Shown here piece after piece: positions 26,494 through 34,458 of a DNA stretch of 64,000 nt. Both the position numbers and the translations under genes were made by a program. Below the pieces are notes generated by a model. It ran no database searches, was not told the DNA's origin, and worked only from the letters and a program-made list of their open reading frames with translations. Position 1 is the stretch's first letter, and each line of letters starts with the position of its first letter. This DNA comes from Bacillus sp. M6-12 (GTDB taxonomy: Bacteria > Bacillota > Bacilli > Bacillales > DSM-1321), in contig NZ_PGVF01000016.1 of NCBI RefSeq assembly GCF_002860285.1, forward strand, positions 205,139 through 269,138, written 5' to 3'.

Positions 26494-27246
26494 ATGAGTT
26501 GTGATTGCCATAATTTTAAAGAGCGGCTGTTAAGTCTGCAGGTTGTCCAACAGATGATTAAAATTGCCTATAAAGAAAAAAAACCTTTATCGTTATCAAG
26601 GTTCAGCCATGCTGAGTTATTGTACCTTAGCTGGCCAGAAGGTACTACTTTAACTACTTACTTTGATAAGTATCGAAAGTATAACGGTGGTACCGATCAA
26701 ATTGATGAAATAAAAGAAGGAGTCCTTGAGGCACTTAATAAAGTTGATATAACCGGTATTTTGACAACCGGAGATTGGGATAGCACCAATTGGGACAAAA
26801 TGACAAACGATGTTTTTCATAAGCTTGATTTTACTCCGGAACATGTGTGTTCTGCATGGATTACCCAGCAGATGGTTAGAGATCCTAAGAAGAAGTTTAT
26901 GAAATGGTTAAAAAATAAAGATATCATCTTAGTAGGCCGCAGATCGAAAGAGGCAGCAAAGAAGCTTAAAAAACTGGAGATAAATGTAGTAGATTGTGTT
27001 GGAATGGAAAGTTACGCTGAAATTGAGGAAGTCCAGCAAAAGCTTGTAAAAAACAAAAAGTGGAAGATAGCACTTTTATCTGCGGGGATTCAGGCAACAA
27101 TCCTTGCTCCCCGTCTCGCCGCTGAAACAGGCAAGATAGCTATTGATTTTGGCCATGCTATGGATATTTTCCTGGATGGAACCGATTTTGATCATGAAGA
27201 CTTAGTTGACAAGTGGAACACAATGAACAACCTGGAACAGACTTAA
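26494..27246 (+). CDS. GT-D fold domain protein, putative glycosyltransferase
   Basis: 250 residues. The opening LSRFSHAELLYLS (Arg followed by HAE) and the late block LLSAGIQATILAPRLAAETGKIAIDFGHAMDIFL match the pattern of the GT-D-type glycosyltransferase domain found in Bacillus surface-glycan loci (formerly DUF1792-related), where Arg/Glu and the D-x-GH motif shape the nucleotide-sugar pocket. No membrane segment. It stands just ahead of nucleotide-sugar genes but has its own terminator, so it is a separate transcription unit. Ribosome site is weak (AAGGT 12 bases before ATG). Confidence 0.65.
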   Translation: MSCDCHNFKERLLSLQVVQQMIKIAYKEKKPLSLSRFSHAELLYLSWPEGTTLTTYFDKYRKYNGGTDQIDEIKEGVLEALNKVDITGILTTGDWDSTNWDKMTNDVFHKLDFTPEHVCSAWITQQMVRDPKKKFMKWLKNKDIILVGRRSKEAAKKLKKLEINVVDCVGMESYAEIEEVQQKLVKNKKWKIALLSAGIQATILAPRLAAETGKIAIDFGHAMDIFLDGTDFDHEDLVDKWNTMNNLEQT

Positions 27247-27280
27247 TAGTAGCTTTCCGGTACTATTTATGCACCAAATT

Positions 27281-27313
27281 AAAAGCAGCGAACTCCATGG
27301 TTACGCTGCTTTT
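27281..27313 (+). terminator. Terminator after the GT-D gene
   Basis: AAAAGCAGCG and CGCTGCTTTT are perfectly complementary around a 13-base loop that can pair further (AAC/GTT). Confidence 0.8.
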
Positions 27314-27547
27314 AGAAAGAATCTCATCTCTTGCGGCAAAAGAATTTATCTTATTTATTTATGATTTTTGTCCAAACATTTTGAAGTAAAGGCAATATAT
27401 TATACAAGAAATATATTGGATAGACAGTATAGTCTGCCACCTTAATGAGAGGGAATGCTCGTGATCTAATGAAACAAATCTGCACAGTTGTATATGTGTT
27501 CCTTTACGATTCTTTGCTTTAATAAAAAACAGAGAAGGAGGGTTATT

Positions 27548-28327
27548 TTGAAGGTTGTCATTTTGGCGGGAGGACTGGGCACAAGGATAATGGAAGAATC
27601 ACATAATAAACCTAAGCCTATGATAACGATCGGTGATATGCCAATTTTATGGCACGTTATGAAGATATATTCAAGATTCGGCTTTAACGAATTTATTATC
27701 TGCTTAGGTTATAAAAGCCAAGTGGTAAAAGAATTCTTCGCAAACTATTTTATGCGAAACTCGGATATTACTTTTGATTTTCAAAATGGGAATCAATATA
27801 TCATTCACCATCATTTTATAGAACCTTGGAAAGTTACCTTGGCAGAAACGGGTTTGCAGGCTATGACGGGCGCCAGGATTAAGAACATTCAAAAGTATAT
27901 TGGAAATGAATCCTTTATGCTGACCTATGGTGATGGGCTGGGAGATATCAATATAAAAGAATTACTGGAGTTTCATAAAACACATGGGAAAGCTGCAACC
28001 GTGACCGCTACAAAGCCTATAGGACGGTTTGGTATTTTATCCTTAACAGATGATAACAAGGTAGAAAGATTTCAGGAGAAGAAACAAGAAGACGATCAGT
28101 GGATAAGTGCCGGTTTTTTTATCCTTGAGCCAGAGGTGTTTCAATACCTGAATAGCCGGGAGGATACTGTATTTGAACAAGAACCGCTAGAGAATCTTGC
28201 GAAGAACGGACAGCTTATTGCATTTAAACACAGCGGATTCTGGCATCCCATGGATACTTTGCGGGATAAGGAATATTTGGAGGAACTTTGGGATTCCGGA
28301 CATGCTCCCTGGAAAACATGGAATTGA
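27548..28327 (+). CDS. rfbF: Glucose-1-phosphate cytidylyltransferase (RfbF-like)
   Basis: 259 residues from the TTG at 27548, which has AAGGAGGG seven bases upstream; a longer frame back to 27488 has no site. The nucleotidyltransferase signature VILAGGLGTRIMEESHNKPKPM is followed by DMPILWHVMKIYSRFGFNEFIICLGYK, MLTYGDGLGDI (metal-binding aspartate) and FWHPMDTLRDKEYLEELW, all typical of RfbF, which makes CDP-glucose from CTP and glucose-1-phosphate. It heads a tightly spaced run of sugar genes. B. subtilis uses a related enzyme (YfnH) for spore-crust sugars, a possible role here. Confidence 0.9.
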   Translation: MKVVILAGGLGTRIMEESHNKPKPMITIGDMPILWHVMKIYSRFGFNEFIICLGYKSQVVKEFFANYFMRNSDITFDFQNGNQYIIHHHFIEPWKVTLAETGLQAMTGARIKNIQKYIGNESFMLTYGDGLGDINIKELLEFHKTHGKAATVTATKPIGRFGILSLTDDNKVERFQEKKQEDDQWISAGFFILEPEVFQYLNSREDTVFEQEPLENLAKNGQLIAFKHSGFWHPMDTLRDKEYLEELWDSGHAPWKTWN

Positions 28328-28357
28328 TAAGGTGATTCAGTTGGAAGGGGGAAAAGT

Positions 28358-29257
28358 ATGAAAATCTTAGTTACTGGTGCTACAGGCTTCTTGGGAAGCC
28401 ATTTGACGAGGGCATTAGTAAAAGAAGGTTATGATGTTATTTTGTTAAAAAGGAGCTATTCCAACACCTGGAGAATTAGCGATCTCCTTCAAAAGGTTAC
28501 CTTTTTTGATATTGACCGGTGTCCTATTATACAGCCATTTATTGAATGTGGTCACATTGATGTCATTATTCACACTGCAACAAAATATAACCGGCATGGT
28601 GATAGAATATCGGAATTAGTTGAATCTAATATAAGCTTTCCGCTGGAGCTGCTGGAAACAGCCATTGCTTTTCAAACCGGAACCTTTATTAATACAGATT
28701 CTTTTATCCATAAAGGCAATACTGGTTATAGCCATTTAGCGGGATATGCGCTAACGAAAAAGCTTTTTCTTGAATGCGGAAAGGAATATAGCAATGCCAA
28801 AAAGATTCATTTTATTAATGCTAGACTAGAGCATTTGTATGGTTCCTTCGATGGTGAGGATAAATTTTCCTCATATATATTGAAGAGCTGTTTTAATAAT
28901 ATTCCGGAATTACAACTTACAGCAGGAGAACAAAAAAGAGATTTTATTCATGTCAGAGATGCTATCTCGGCTTATTTATTTTTATTGAAATGGGGAGACC
29001 AGCACGTTCCATGGTTTAAGGAATTTGAAGTAGGGACTGGTTCATCAGTGCCAGTCCGGGAGTTTGTGGAGCTTATCCATCAAAAAACCCGATCTTCAAC
29101 CACGCTTAAATTTGGAGCCATCCCTTATCAGGAAAACGAAATAATGGATTCGAAGGCCAATATTCAACAGCTTCAAAAACTAGGATGGAAAAGTGAAATA
29201 GGGCTTGCACAGGGTATTGATATTATTTTAGCAGATCAGTTCAATATCAATTTATAG
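28358..29257 (+). CDS. NAD(P)-dependent SDR sugar reductase/epimerase (CDP-sugar type)
   Basis: 299 residues of the extended SDR family. The Rossmann GATGFLGSH is at the N-terminus; the active site has FINTDSF (Ser/Thr position) and YALTKK as the YxxxK pair; a late RDFIHVRDAISAYLFLL positions the sugar. It most resembles 4-ketoreductases/epimerases acting on CDP-linked 4-keto sugars (CDP-abequose or paratose synthase type). AAGGGGG stands before the ATG. It probably acts after CDP-glucose formation, but the required 4,6-dehydratase is not obvious in the cluster. Confidence 0.75.
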   Translation: MKILVTGATGFLGSHLTRALVKEGYDVILLKRSYSNTWRISDLLQKVTFFDIDRCPIIQPFIECGHIDVIIHTATKYNRHGDRISELVESNISFPLELLETAIAFQTGTFINTDSFIHKGNTGYSHLAGYALTKKLFLECGKEYSNAKKIHFINARLEHLYGSFDGEDKFSSYILKSCFNNIPELQLTAGEQKRDFIHVRDAISAYLFLLKWGDQHVPWFKEFEVGTGSSVPVREFVELIHQKTRSSTTLKFGAIPYQENEIMDSKANIQQLQKLGWKSEIGLAQGIDIILADQFNINL

Positions 29258-29284
29258 GTGATGCCATGAAAGAAGGTGGTTTAA

Positions 29285-30382
29285 ATGATTGACAATAGAA
29301 AACCAGTCTATCAGCAGGATCTTGAGCATATATTCAATAATCTTTCAGACTCTGAAAAATCGAAGTTCAAGCAGACATCCATCCTTGTTACTGGATGTGC
29401 CGGTTTTTTGGGTTATTATTTTATGTCCTTTCTCGCCGAGTATGCTGAACAGCTGGAAATAAGAAAGATTACCGCAATAGACAATTTTAAATTGGGAAAG
29501 CCCAAATGGCTGACGGATTTAGGCAAAAACAGTGAAAAGCTGGACCTCTTTACTTTTGATATCACAGAGTTTGATAGATTTGATACTAAAAAAATATCCG
29601 ATGCTGATTTTATTATTCACATGGCGTCCATCGCGTCACCGGCTTACTACAGAAAGCACCCTTTTGAGACTGTTGACGCGAATGTATCAGGGCTTAGGGC
29701 ATTACTTGATTACTATAAAAACAGGGATATAAAAGGGTTTTTATTTTTCTCAAGCAGTGAAGTATACGGTGATCCTTTTCCTGAATATATTCCTACATCT
29801 GAGGAGTACAGGGGCAATGTAGCAACGATAGGGCCGCGCGCTTGCTATGATGAAGCTAAAAGATTTGGTGAGACTCTTTGCTACTTATATGCGGAAGCCT
29901 ATAGGATGCCGATATCCATTGTCAGGCCATTTAACAATTATGGACCTGGGATGAGACTGAATGATAAAAGAGTTCCTGCTGATTTTGCAAAAGCTGTTGT
30001 GGAAAATAAAGATATTGTCATGTACTCCGATGGCTCCCCGACCAGGACATTCTGCTATGTGGCAGATGCCATTTCAGGTTATTTAAAAGCTTTGCTGTAT
30101 GAACCTTTTGATTACTTTAATATTGGCATCGAAGAACGGGAAATTTCAATAAGGGAACTATCAGAGATTTATAAGCAGGCGGGTTCGGCTATTTTTAACT
30201 TTAATAAATCCATAGAATTTAAAGCACCAGCTGAACAAAGCTACCTTACCCATAATCCGCAAAGACGATGTCCTGATGTCTCAAAGGCCAGGAAACTGCT
30301 GAATTATTCTCCTTCGATCTCCATTGATGAAGGTGTATACCGCTTTTTAACTTTCCTCAAAGAAAGAGGTGAAATACATTGA
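29285..30382 (+). CDS. NAD-dependent SDR enzyme, UDP-glucuronate decarboxylase-like
   Basis: 365 residues. TGCAGFLGYYFMSFL is the NAD site, HMASIASPAYYRKHP and GPRACYDEAKRFGETL (YxxxK) mark the active site, and YSDGSPTRTFCYVADAI the substrate side. HxAxxASPxxY plus GPRACYDExKR is the pattern of UDP-glucuronate decarboxylases (UXS). An N-terminal extension of about 30 residues precedes the Rossmann fold. The following gene is a UDP-sugar dehydrogenase that would make UDP-glucuronate, so UDP-xylose or a 4-keto-pentose is a reasonable product. It overlaps the dehydrogenase start by four bases (TTGA). Confidence 0.75.
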   Translation: MIDNRKPVYQQDLEHIFNNLSDSEKSKFKQTSILVTGCAGFLGYYFMSFLAEYAEQLEIRKITAIDNFKLGKPKWLTDLGKNSEKLDLFTFDITEFDRFDTKKISDADFIIHMASIASPAYYRKHPFETVDANVSGLRALLDYYKNRDIKGFLFFSSSEVYGDPFPEYIPTSEEYRGNVATIGPRACYDEAKRFGETLCYLYAEAYRMPISIVRPFNNYGPGMRLNDKRVPADFAKAVVENKDIVMYSDGSPTRTFCYVADAISGYLKALLYEPFDYFNIGIEEREISIRELSEIYKQAGSAIFNFNKSIEFKAPAEQSYLTHNPQRRCPDVSKARKLLNYSPSISIDEGVYRFLTFLKERGEIH

Positions 30383-32418
30383 TTACCGTGATTGGCCTTG
30401 GTTTTGTCGGGCTGACTACAGCCTTGGGATTTAGTGATAAAGGATATAAGGTTTATGGCTATGATATAGATGTGACAAAAAGGGAGCAGTTAAGAAATGG
30501 AAAAACACCTTTTTACGAGCCCTATTTGGGTGAAAAACTAAATGAACATTTAAATCGAAGCTTTGTGCTTGTAAAGGATTTGAATGAAGCAATTGACAAT
30601 AGTGAAATAATTTTTCTTTGTGTTGGTACCCCGAGCAAGCCGGATGGCAGCGCAGATTTAAGCTATATATTCCAGTCGATCAAAGATGTAACAGCCCACA
30701 TAAAACCGGATACCTTTAAAACATTGGTCCTCAAGTCTACAATTCCTCCTTCTACTGCAAGCAAACAAATAAAACCCTATCTTGAAGAACTAGGCTTCCA
30801 GAGCGGCGTTAATATAGGCCTAGCCAATAATCCTGAATTTTTGCGGGAAGGAACAGCCTGGGAGGACTTTATGAATCCCGAAAGAATTCTCATTGGCCAT
30901 GATGATAGCCTTAGCGGACAGGCCGTCACTAATATCTATTTACCTTTCAAATCCCTAATATACCGGGTTAATCTCACTACCGCTGAGTTTATTAAATATT
31001 TATCTAACACCCTGCTGGCCACCCTGATAAGTTTTGCAAATGAACAATCCATGATTGCGCGATCTATAGGGGAAATTGATATAAGCAAAGCTTTCCGAGT
31101 TCTTCATCGGGATAAACGATGGTTTGGCCATCCTGCTAATATGACCTCTTATGTTTACCCCGGATGCGGATTTGGCGGCTATTGCCTTCCAAAAGATATA
31201 AATGCTCTTGTTAAGCAATCGGAGATGAATTCCTTCACACCGGAATTGTTAAAAAGTGTGATAAATGTCAATGAATCAATTAAGCAATTTGTTGTAAGTG
31301 AAATAGACGAAAAAATAGGAAAAAATGAGAAAATAGGAATACTTGGTTTGGCGTTTAAACCCAATTCAAATGATATTCGGGATACACAGGCAAAAACCAT
31401 TATTGAAGCATTGCTTCACAAAGGCTATAAAAATATCATAGCTTATGATCCCCTGGCAATGGATGAGTTTAAAGCAGCTTATGGCTTACCGATTGAATAT
31501 GCCTCCAATCTTAAGGAACTTCTTAAAAAAGCAGATAATGTTGTTCTTTTAACAGCCTGGGAGGAGTTCATACGTCATGAAAAAGCTATTAAGAAAAAGA
31601 GAGTTTTTGATTATCGCTATGTTTTCAATGGTAGGGGGATGGGGGCTGCTAGCTCTGGTATCAACTTAAATGATGCTGAGTATGAAGGAAAAGTAGTAAA
31701 ACCTATTATATATAGCGGGAAAAATCGTTATTTAGTTATGGCAAGGGTAGGAGATTCTTCTCAGCATAAGCAATGGATCAAAAAGGAAAAGTACAAAAAT
31801 TTTGATATATTCCTCGAATATTTCGGAGATGGCAGCAATAATTATCAAAATGACTGTGATTTTTATTCCGTAGGCAAGTCTACGAAATGGCCAAGATTTT
31901 ATAAGATAATGGAGCAGTTCGGCGAAGAAATTCTAAAATATGATGCTGTATGGATGCCGGATGACGACATTATCACGGATAGTAAAACCATCCATAAATT
32001 ATTTGCATTTTTTATGAAGCATAAATTATCTTTGGCTCAGCCAGCTCTGACATCCGATTCCTTTTATTCCCATAAAATAACATTAAAGCAAAGTAAATAT
32101 AAACTGAGGTATACCAAATTTGTTGAAGTAATGGTGCCAATGTTCTCACCAGATGCACTCCGCTTATGCTGGAATTCCTTTAAAGAAAGCAAATCAGGCT
32201 GGGGATTGGACTCACTATGGCCACACTTGTTGGGTTATCCAAGTAATAAAATGGGAATTATTGATGCAATAACTGTAAAACATATGAGACCTGTAGGACA
32301 GGGAACACTCTATACCGATATACAAGGTTCACAGTATGATGAACTATATAGGATTATTGAGGATTATGGGGTTACGGTACCCTTTGATTTTAAACTGTAT
32401 GGTTCGATAGAGAAATAA
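30379..32418 (+). CDS. UDP-glucose/GDP-mannose dehydrogenase joined in frame to a DUF707 domain
   Basis: The open frame encodes 679 residues. Residues 1-~420 are a complete nucleotide-sugar dehydrogenase: GLGFVGLTTALGF, NPEFLREGTAWEDF, catalytic C269 in GFGGYCLPKD, and a third domain with GLAFKPNSNDIRDTQA. Residues ~435-679 carry a DUF707 (glycosyltransferase-A-like) domain: YLVMARVGD, DAVWMPDDDII, LSLAQPALTSDS, FVEVMVPMFSPDAL and SGWGLDSLWP. I know of no such standard fusion, and the junction lies at two G5 runs (31634-31638, 31641-31645). A separate ATG at 31577 with a ribosome site opens an alternative frame that encodes a membrane anchor; one extra G would separate the two proteins cleanly. 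The single reading frame may therefore be a recent or artefactual fusion. Confidence 0.75.
   Translation: MITVIGLGFVGLTTALGFSDKGYKVYGYDIDVTKREQLRNGKTPFYEPYLGEKLNEHLNRSFVLVKDLNEAIDNSEIIFLCVGTPSKPDGSADLSYIFQSIKDVTAHIKPDTFKTLVLKSTIPPSTASKQIKPYLEELGFQSGVNIGLANNPEFLREGTAWEDFMNPERILIGHDDSLSGQAVTNIYLPFKSLIYRVNLTTAEFIKYLSNTLLATLISFANEQSMIARSIGEIDISKAFRVLHRDKRWFGHPANMTSYVYPGCGFGGYCLPKDINALVKQSEMNSFTPELLKSVINVNESIKQFVVSEIDEKIGKNEKIGILGLAFKPNSNDIRDTQAKTIIEALLHKGYKNIIAYDPLAMDEFKAAYGLPIEYASNLKELLKKADNVVLLTAWEEFIRHEKAIKKKRVFDYRYVFNGRGMGAASSGINLNDAEYEGKVVKPIIYSGKNRYLVMARVGDSSQHKQWIKKEKYKNFDIFLEYFGDGSNNYQNDCDFYSVGKSTKWPRFYKIMEQFGEEILKYDAVWMPDDDIITDSKTIHKLFAFFMKHKLSLAQPALTSDSFYSHKITLKQSKYKLRYTKFVEVMVPMFSPDALRLCWNSFKESKSGWGLDSLWPHLLGYPSNKMGIIDAITVKHMRPVGQGTLYTDIQGSQYDELYRIIEDYGVTVPFDFKLYGSIEK
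31577..32418 (+). other. Probable original extent of a membrane-anchored DUF707 gene (frameshifted)
   Basis: ATG at 31577 follows GGAGGAG by 10 bases. In this frame (+1 relative to the dehydrogenase) the product begins MKKLLRKREFLIIAMFSM and continues hydrophobic (VGGWGLLALV), a typical uncleaved signal anchor, before hitting TAA at 31667. If one G is added to either G5 run (31634-31645), this frame continues as GAASSGINLNDAEYEG into the DUF707 domain, and the dehydrogenase stops at TAG about 425 residues long, a usual length. The DUF707 protein would be about 280 residues and membrane-tethered. Confidence 0.6.
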
Positions 32419-32485
32419 TGCTGATGTTAAATAGAGAAATCCTTTCTGCAGGAAAAGGTAGTGCTGAAAAGGATATAGCCATAAA

Positions 32486-32536
32486 CAAAAAGGATCCATT
32501 TCTGCTTTAACAGGAATGGATCTTTTTTGTTTTTTA
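32486..32536. terminator. Bidirectional terminator between the glycan operon and the POT gene
   Basis: GGATCCATTTCTG pairs with CAGGAATGGATC (one G-T pair) around a six-base loop; A5 precedes and T6 follows the stem, so it can stop both converging units. Confidence 0.85.
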
Positions 32537-32604
32537 TTAGACAAGGTATAGCTTTATAAACAAGTACAGATGATTAGCTGCAGTGCCAAGCAACTTTTTT
32601 TATG

Positions 32605-34098
32605 TTAGCGCACACCCTTCATAAATATCTGGATTTTTGGCGACATCCAGTAAAGTATGGCACCGAGCAGAATCGAAATGGCGCCGATCACACCAAAGTA
32701 AATGATTTCTGTTTCAGGCTTATACAGCTTAACGATTTGAGCGTTAATTGCCTGTGCCGAAGCATTTGAAAGGAACCAAAGGCTCATGGTTTGTGCCGAG
32801 AAGGCCGCAGGCGCAAGCTTGGTTGTTGCTGAAAGGCCGACTGGTGAAAGGCAAAGCTCCCCAAGCACAACCAGGAAGAAGCTTATTACAAGCCAGATTG
32901 GACTTACCAGCGAATCTGTACCGTTCATATATGCAGGAACAATCATCACGATGAAGGATAGTCCGGCAAAAAACAAGCCTAATGAAAACTTCTTAGGAGT
33001 AGATGGCTGGCTATTGCCAAGCTTGACCCATAACCATGCGAATACAGGTGCAAGGAATACAATAAACAGCGGATTAAGTGACTGGAACCAGGATGACTTA
33101 ATTTCCATTCCGGCAAAGTGCAGATCAGTCCGCTGATCTGCATAGGTAGCAAGAATAATGGAACCCTGTTCCTGAATTGCCCAGAACATCATCGCAGCTA
33201 TGAATAGCGGAATGTAAGCAATCAGGCGGGAACGCTCCACTTCCGTTGTTTTTGGGCTGCGGTACATAAAGATAAAGTATAGAGTAGGAATAACAATACC
33301 AAGGATACTAATAAGGAAAATAAAACGGTCAATCGTCAGGAATCCAGTGCTGATAGATATTGCGCCGAGAACAATGATAGCTAAAGCTCCGATACCGATA
33401 ATGGTAAAGGTCCGTTTCTTCTCTTCCTGTGTAAGCGGGTTTGGAACATGTGAACCAGCAAGTCCAAGGTTTTTCTTCTTGGTCACCATGAATACAATCA
33501 AACCAAGGAGCATTCCGACTGCTGCAAGTCCGAAACCAAGGTGGAAGTTATATTCCTGTCCGACTGTTCCGATAATAAGCGGTGCCAGCAGACCGCCCAG
33601 GTTGATACCCATATAAAATATGCTGAATCCGGAATCGCGGCGTGTGTCCTCATCGCTGTACAGGTCACCGACTATACTTGATACGTTTGGCTTCAGCAAG
33701 CCTGTACCAATAACGATCAGACCCATCGATATGAACAGCGCAGTAACGCTGCCCGGAAATGACAGCACAATATGACCAAGCATAATCAGAATACCGCCAT
33801 AGAAAACGGTTCTGGTGGTACCAAATAATCTGTCTGCAATCCAGCCGCCGATGATGCCTGACATATAAACAAGGGATCCGTAAATCGCCATGATGGAAGC
33901 AGCTGTTGTTTGATCTATGCCTAATCCTCCCTTAGACAGTTCATAATACATGTAATAAAGGAGAATAGCTCTCATTCCATAATAAGAAAAACGTTCCCAA
34001 AATTCCGTAAAGAAAAGAGTAAATAGGCCTTTTGGATGTCCAAAGAATCCCGTTTGAGGGACGCTTTTAATAATTGAGTCTTTATCTTTAAAAGACAA
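32605..34098 (-). CDS. POT-family proton:peptide symporter (DtpT/YclF-like)
   Basis: 497 residues with about 14 membrane helices. The PTR2 signatures are clear: FFTEFWERFSYYGMRAILLYY (ExxERFxYY, proton coupling), GGWIADRLFG and FSIFYMGINLGGLLAPLI. It is closely similar to B. subtilis YclF. The TTG at 34098 is chosen because GGAGG lies eight bases upstream and the protein then aligns with the YclF N-terminus; the ATGs at 34104 and 34113 are too near or within that site. It imports di- and tripeptides with protons, complementing the ATP-driven dpp system in this window. Convergent with the glycan operon. Confidence 0.9.
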   Translation of the reverse strand: MSFKDKDSIIKSVPQTGFFGHPKGLFTLFFTEFWERFSYYGMRAILLYYMYYELSKGGLGIDQTTAASIMAIYGSLVYMSGIIGGWIADRLFGTTRTVFYGGILIMLGHIVLSFPGSVTALFISMGLIVIGTGLLKPNVSSIVGDLYSDEDTRRDSGFSIFYMGINLGGLLAPLIIGTVGQEYNFHLGFGLAAVGMLLGLIVFMVTKKKNLGLAGSHVPNPLTQEEKKRTFTIIGIGALAIIVLGAISISTGFLTIDRFIFLISILGIVIPTLYFIFMYRSPKTTEVERSRLIAYIPLFIAAMMFWAIQEQGSIILATYADQRTDLHFAGMEIKSSWFQSLNPLFIVFLAPVFAWLWVKLGNSQPSTPKKFSLGLFFAGLSFIVMIVPAYMNGTDSLVSPIWLVISFFLVVLGELCLSPVGLSATTKLAPAAFSAQTMSLWFLSNASAQAINAQIVKLYKPETEIIYFGVIGAISILLGAILYWMSPKIQIFMKGVR

Positions 34099-34117
34099 TA
34101 TCATTACCTCCATTTCA

Positions 34118-34154
34118 TTCTAACATGATACAACTAAAAAAATTTAATTGTCAA
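34118..34154 (-). promoter_or_regulatory. Sigma-A promoter of the POT transporter
   Basis: On the minus strand a perfect TTGACA (34149-34154) and TATCAT (34125-34130) are 18 bases apart, placing the start about 20 bases before the TTG codon. Confidence 0.7.
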
Positions 34155-34198
34155 AAGATAGAATTGGGAGAAAATTGGCAATTGATAAGAGAATTATG

Positions 34199-34234
34199 AA
34201 AAAAGAAAACCCTCCGAAAATTGAGAGGGTTTTC
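34199..34234 (-). terminator. Orphan minus-strand terminator hairpin upstream of the POT gene
   Basis: GAAAACCCTC and GAGAGGGTTTTC form a strong stem; only on the minus strand is it followed by a T-run (CTTTTTTC). It lies about 45 bases upstream of the POT promoter and 180 bases after the RND-pump terminator, so it ends an unidentified minus-strand transcript, either read-through from the pump or a short RNA starting between 34240 and 34410. Confidence 0.7.
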
Positions 34235-34415
34235 AACAAGGATATTGCTATAAGAAATGGAAAATAGTAGTCCACTTCTACGTGCATAGAAAGTTCCTTC
34301 AAAAAAAGGATACCAATTACACTAAAGAGTAATGTAACAATGCTAACATTTGAGCTAAAAAATTTTCACTAAATAGTTTCCAAAAAATAAGGGAGTCACA
34401 TGTCATATAGATTAA

Positions 34416-34450
34416 AAAGCCCTAAAAGGTAAGTAATACCTAATAGGGCC
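34416..34450 (-). terminator. Terminator of the RND pump gene
   Basis: Read on the minus strand, GCCCTATTAGGTA is complementary (with two small bulges) to TACCTTTTAGGGC, followed by TTTTTAAT, nine bases after the stop codon. Confidence 0.75.
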
Positions 34451-34458
34451 GGGATGAA

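Noticed and set aside
34240..34416. T-box or other riboswitch in front of the POT transporter
   Set aside because: The orphan terminator invited this idea, but no T-box sequence, specifier loop or other known aptamer motif is seen, and the POT gene has its own promoter downstream of the hairpin.
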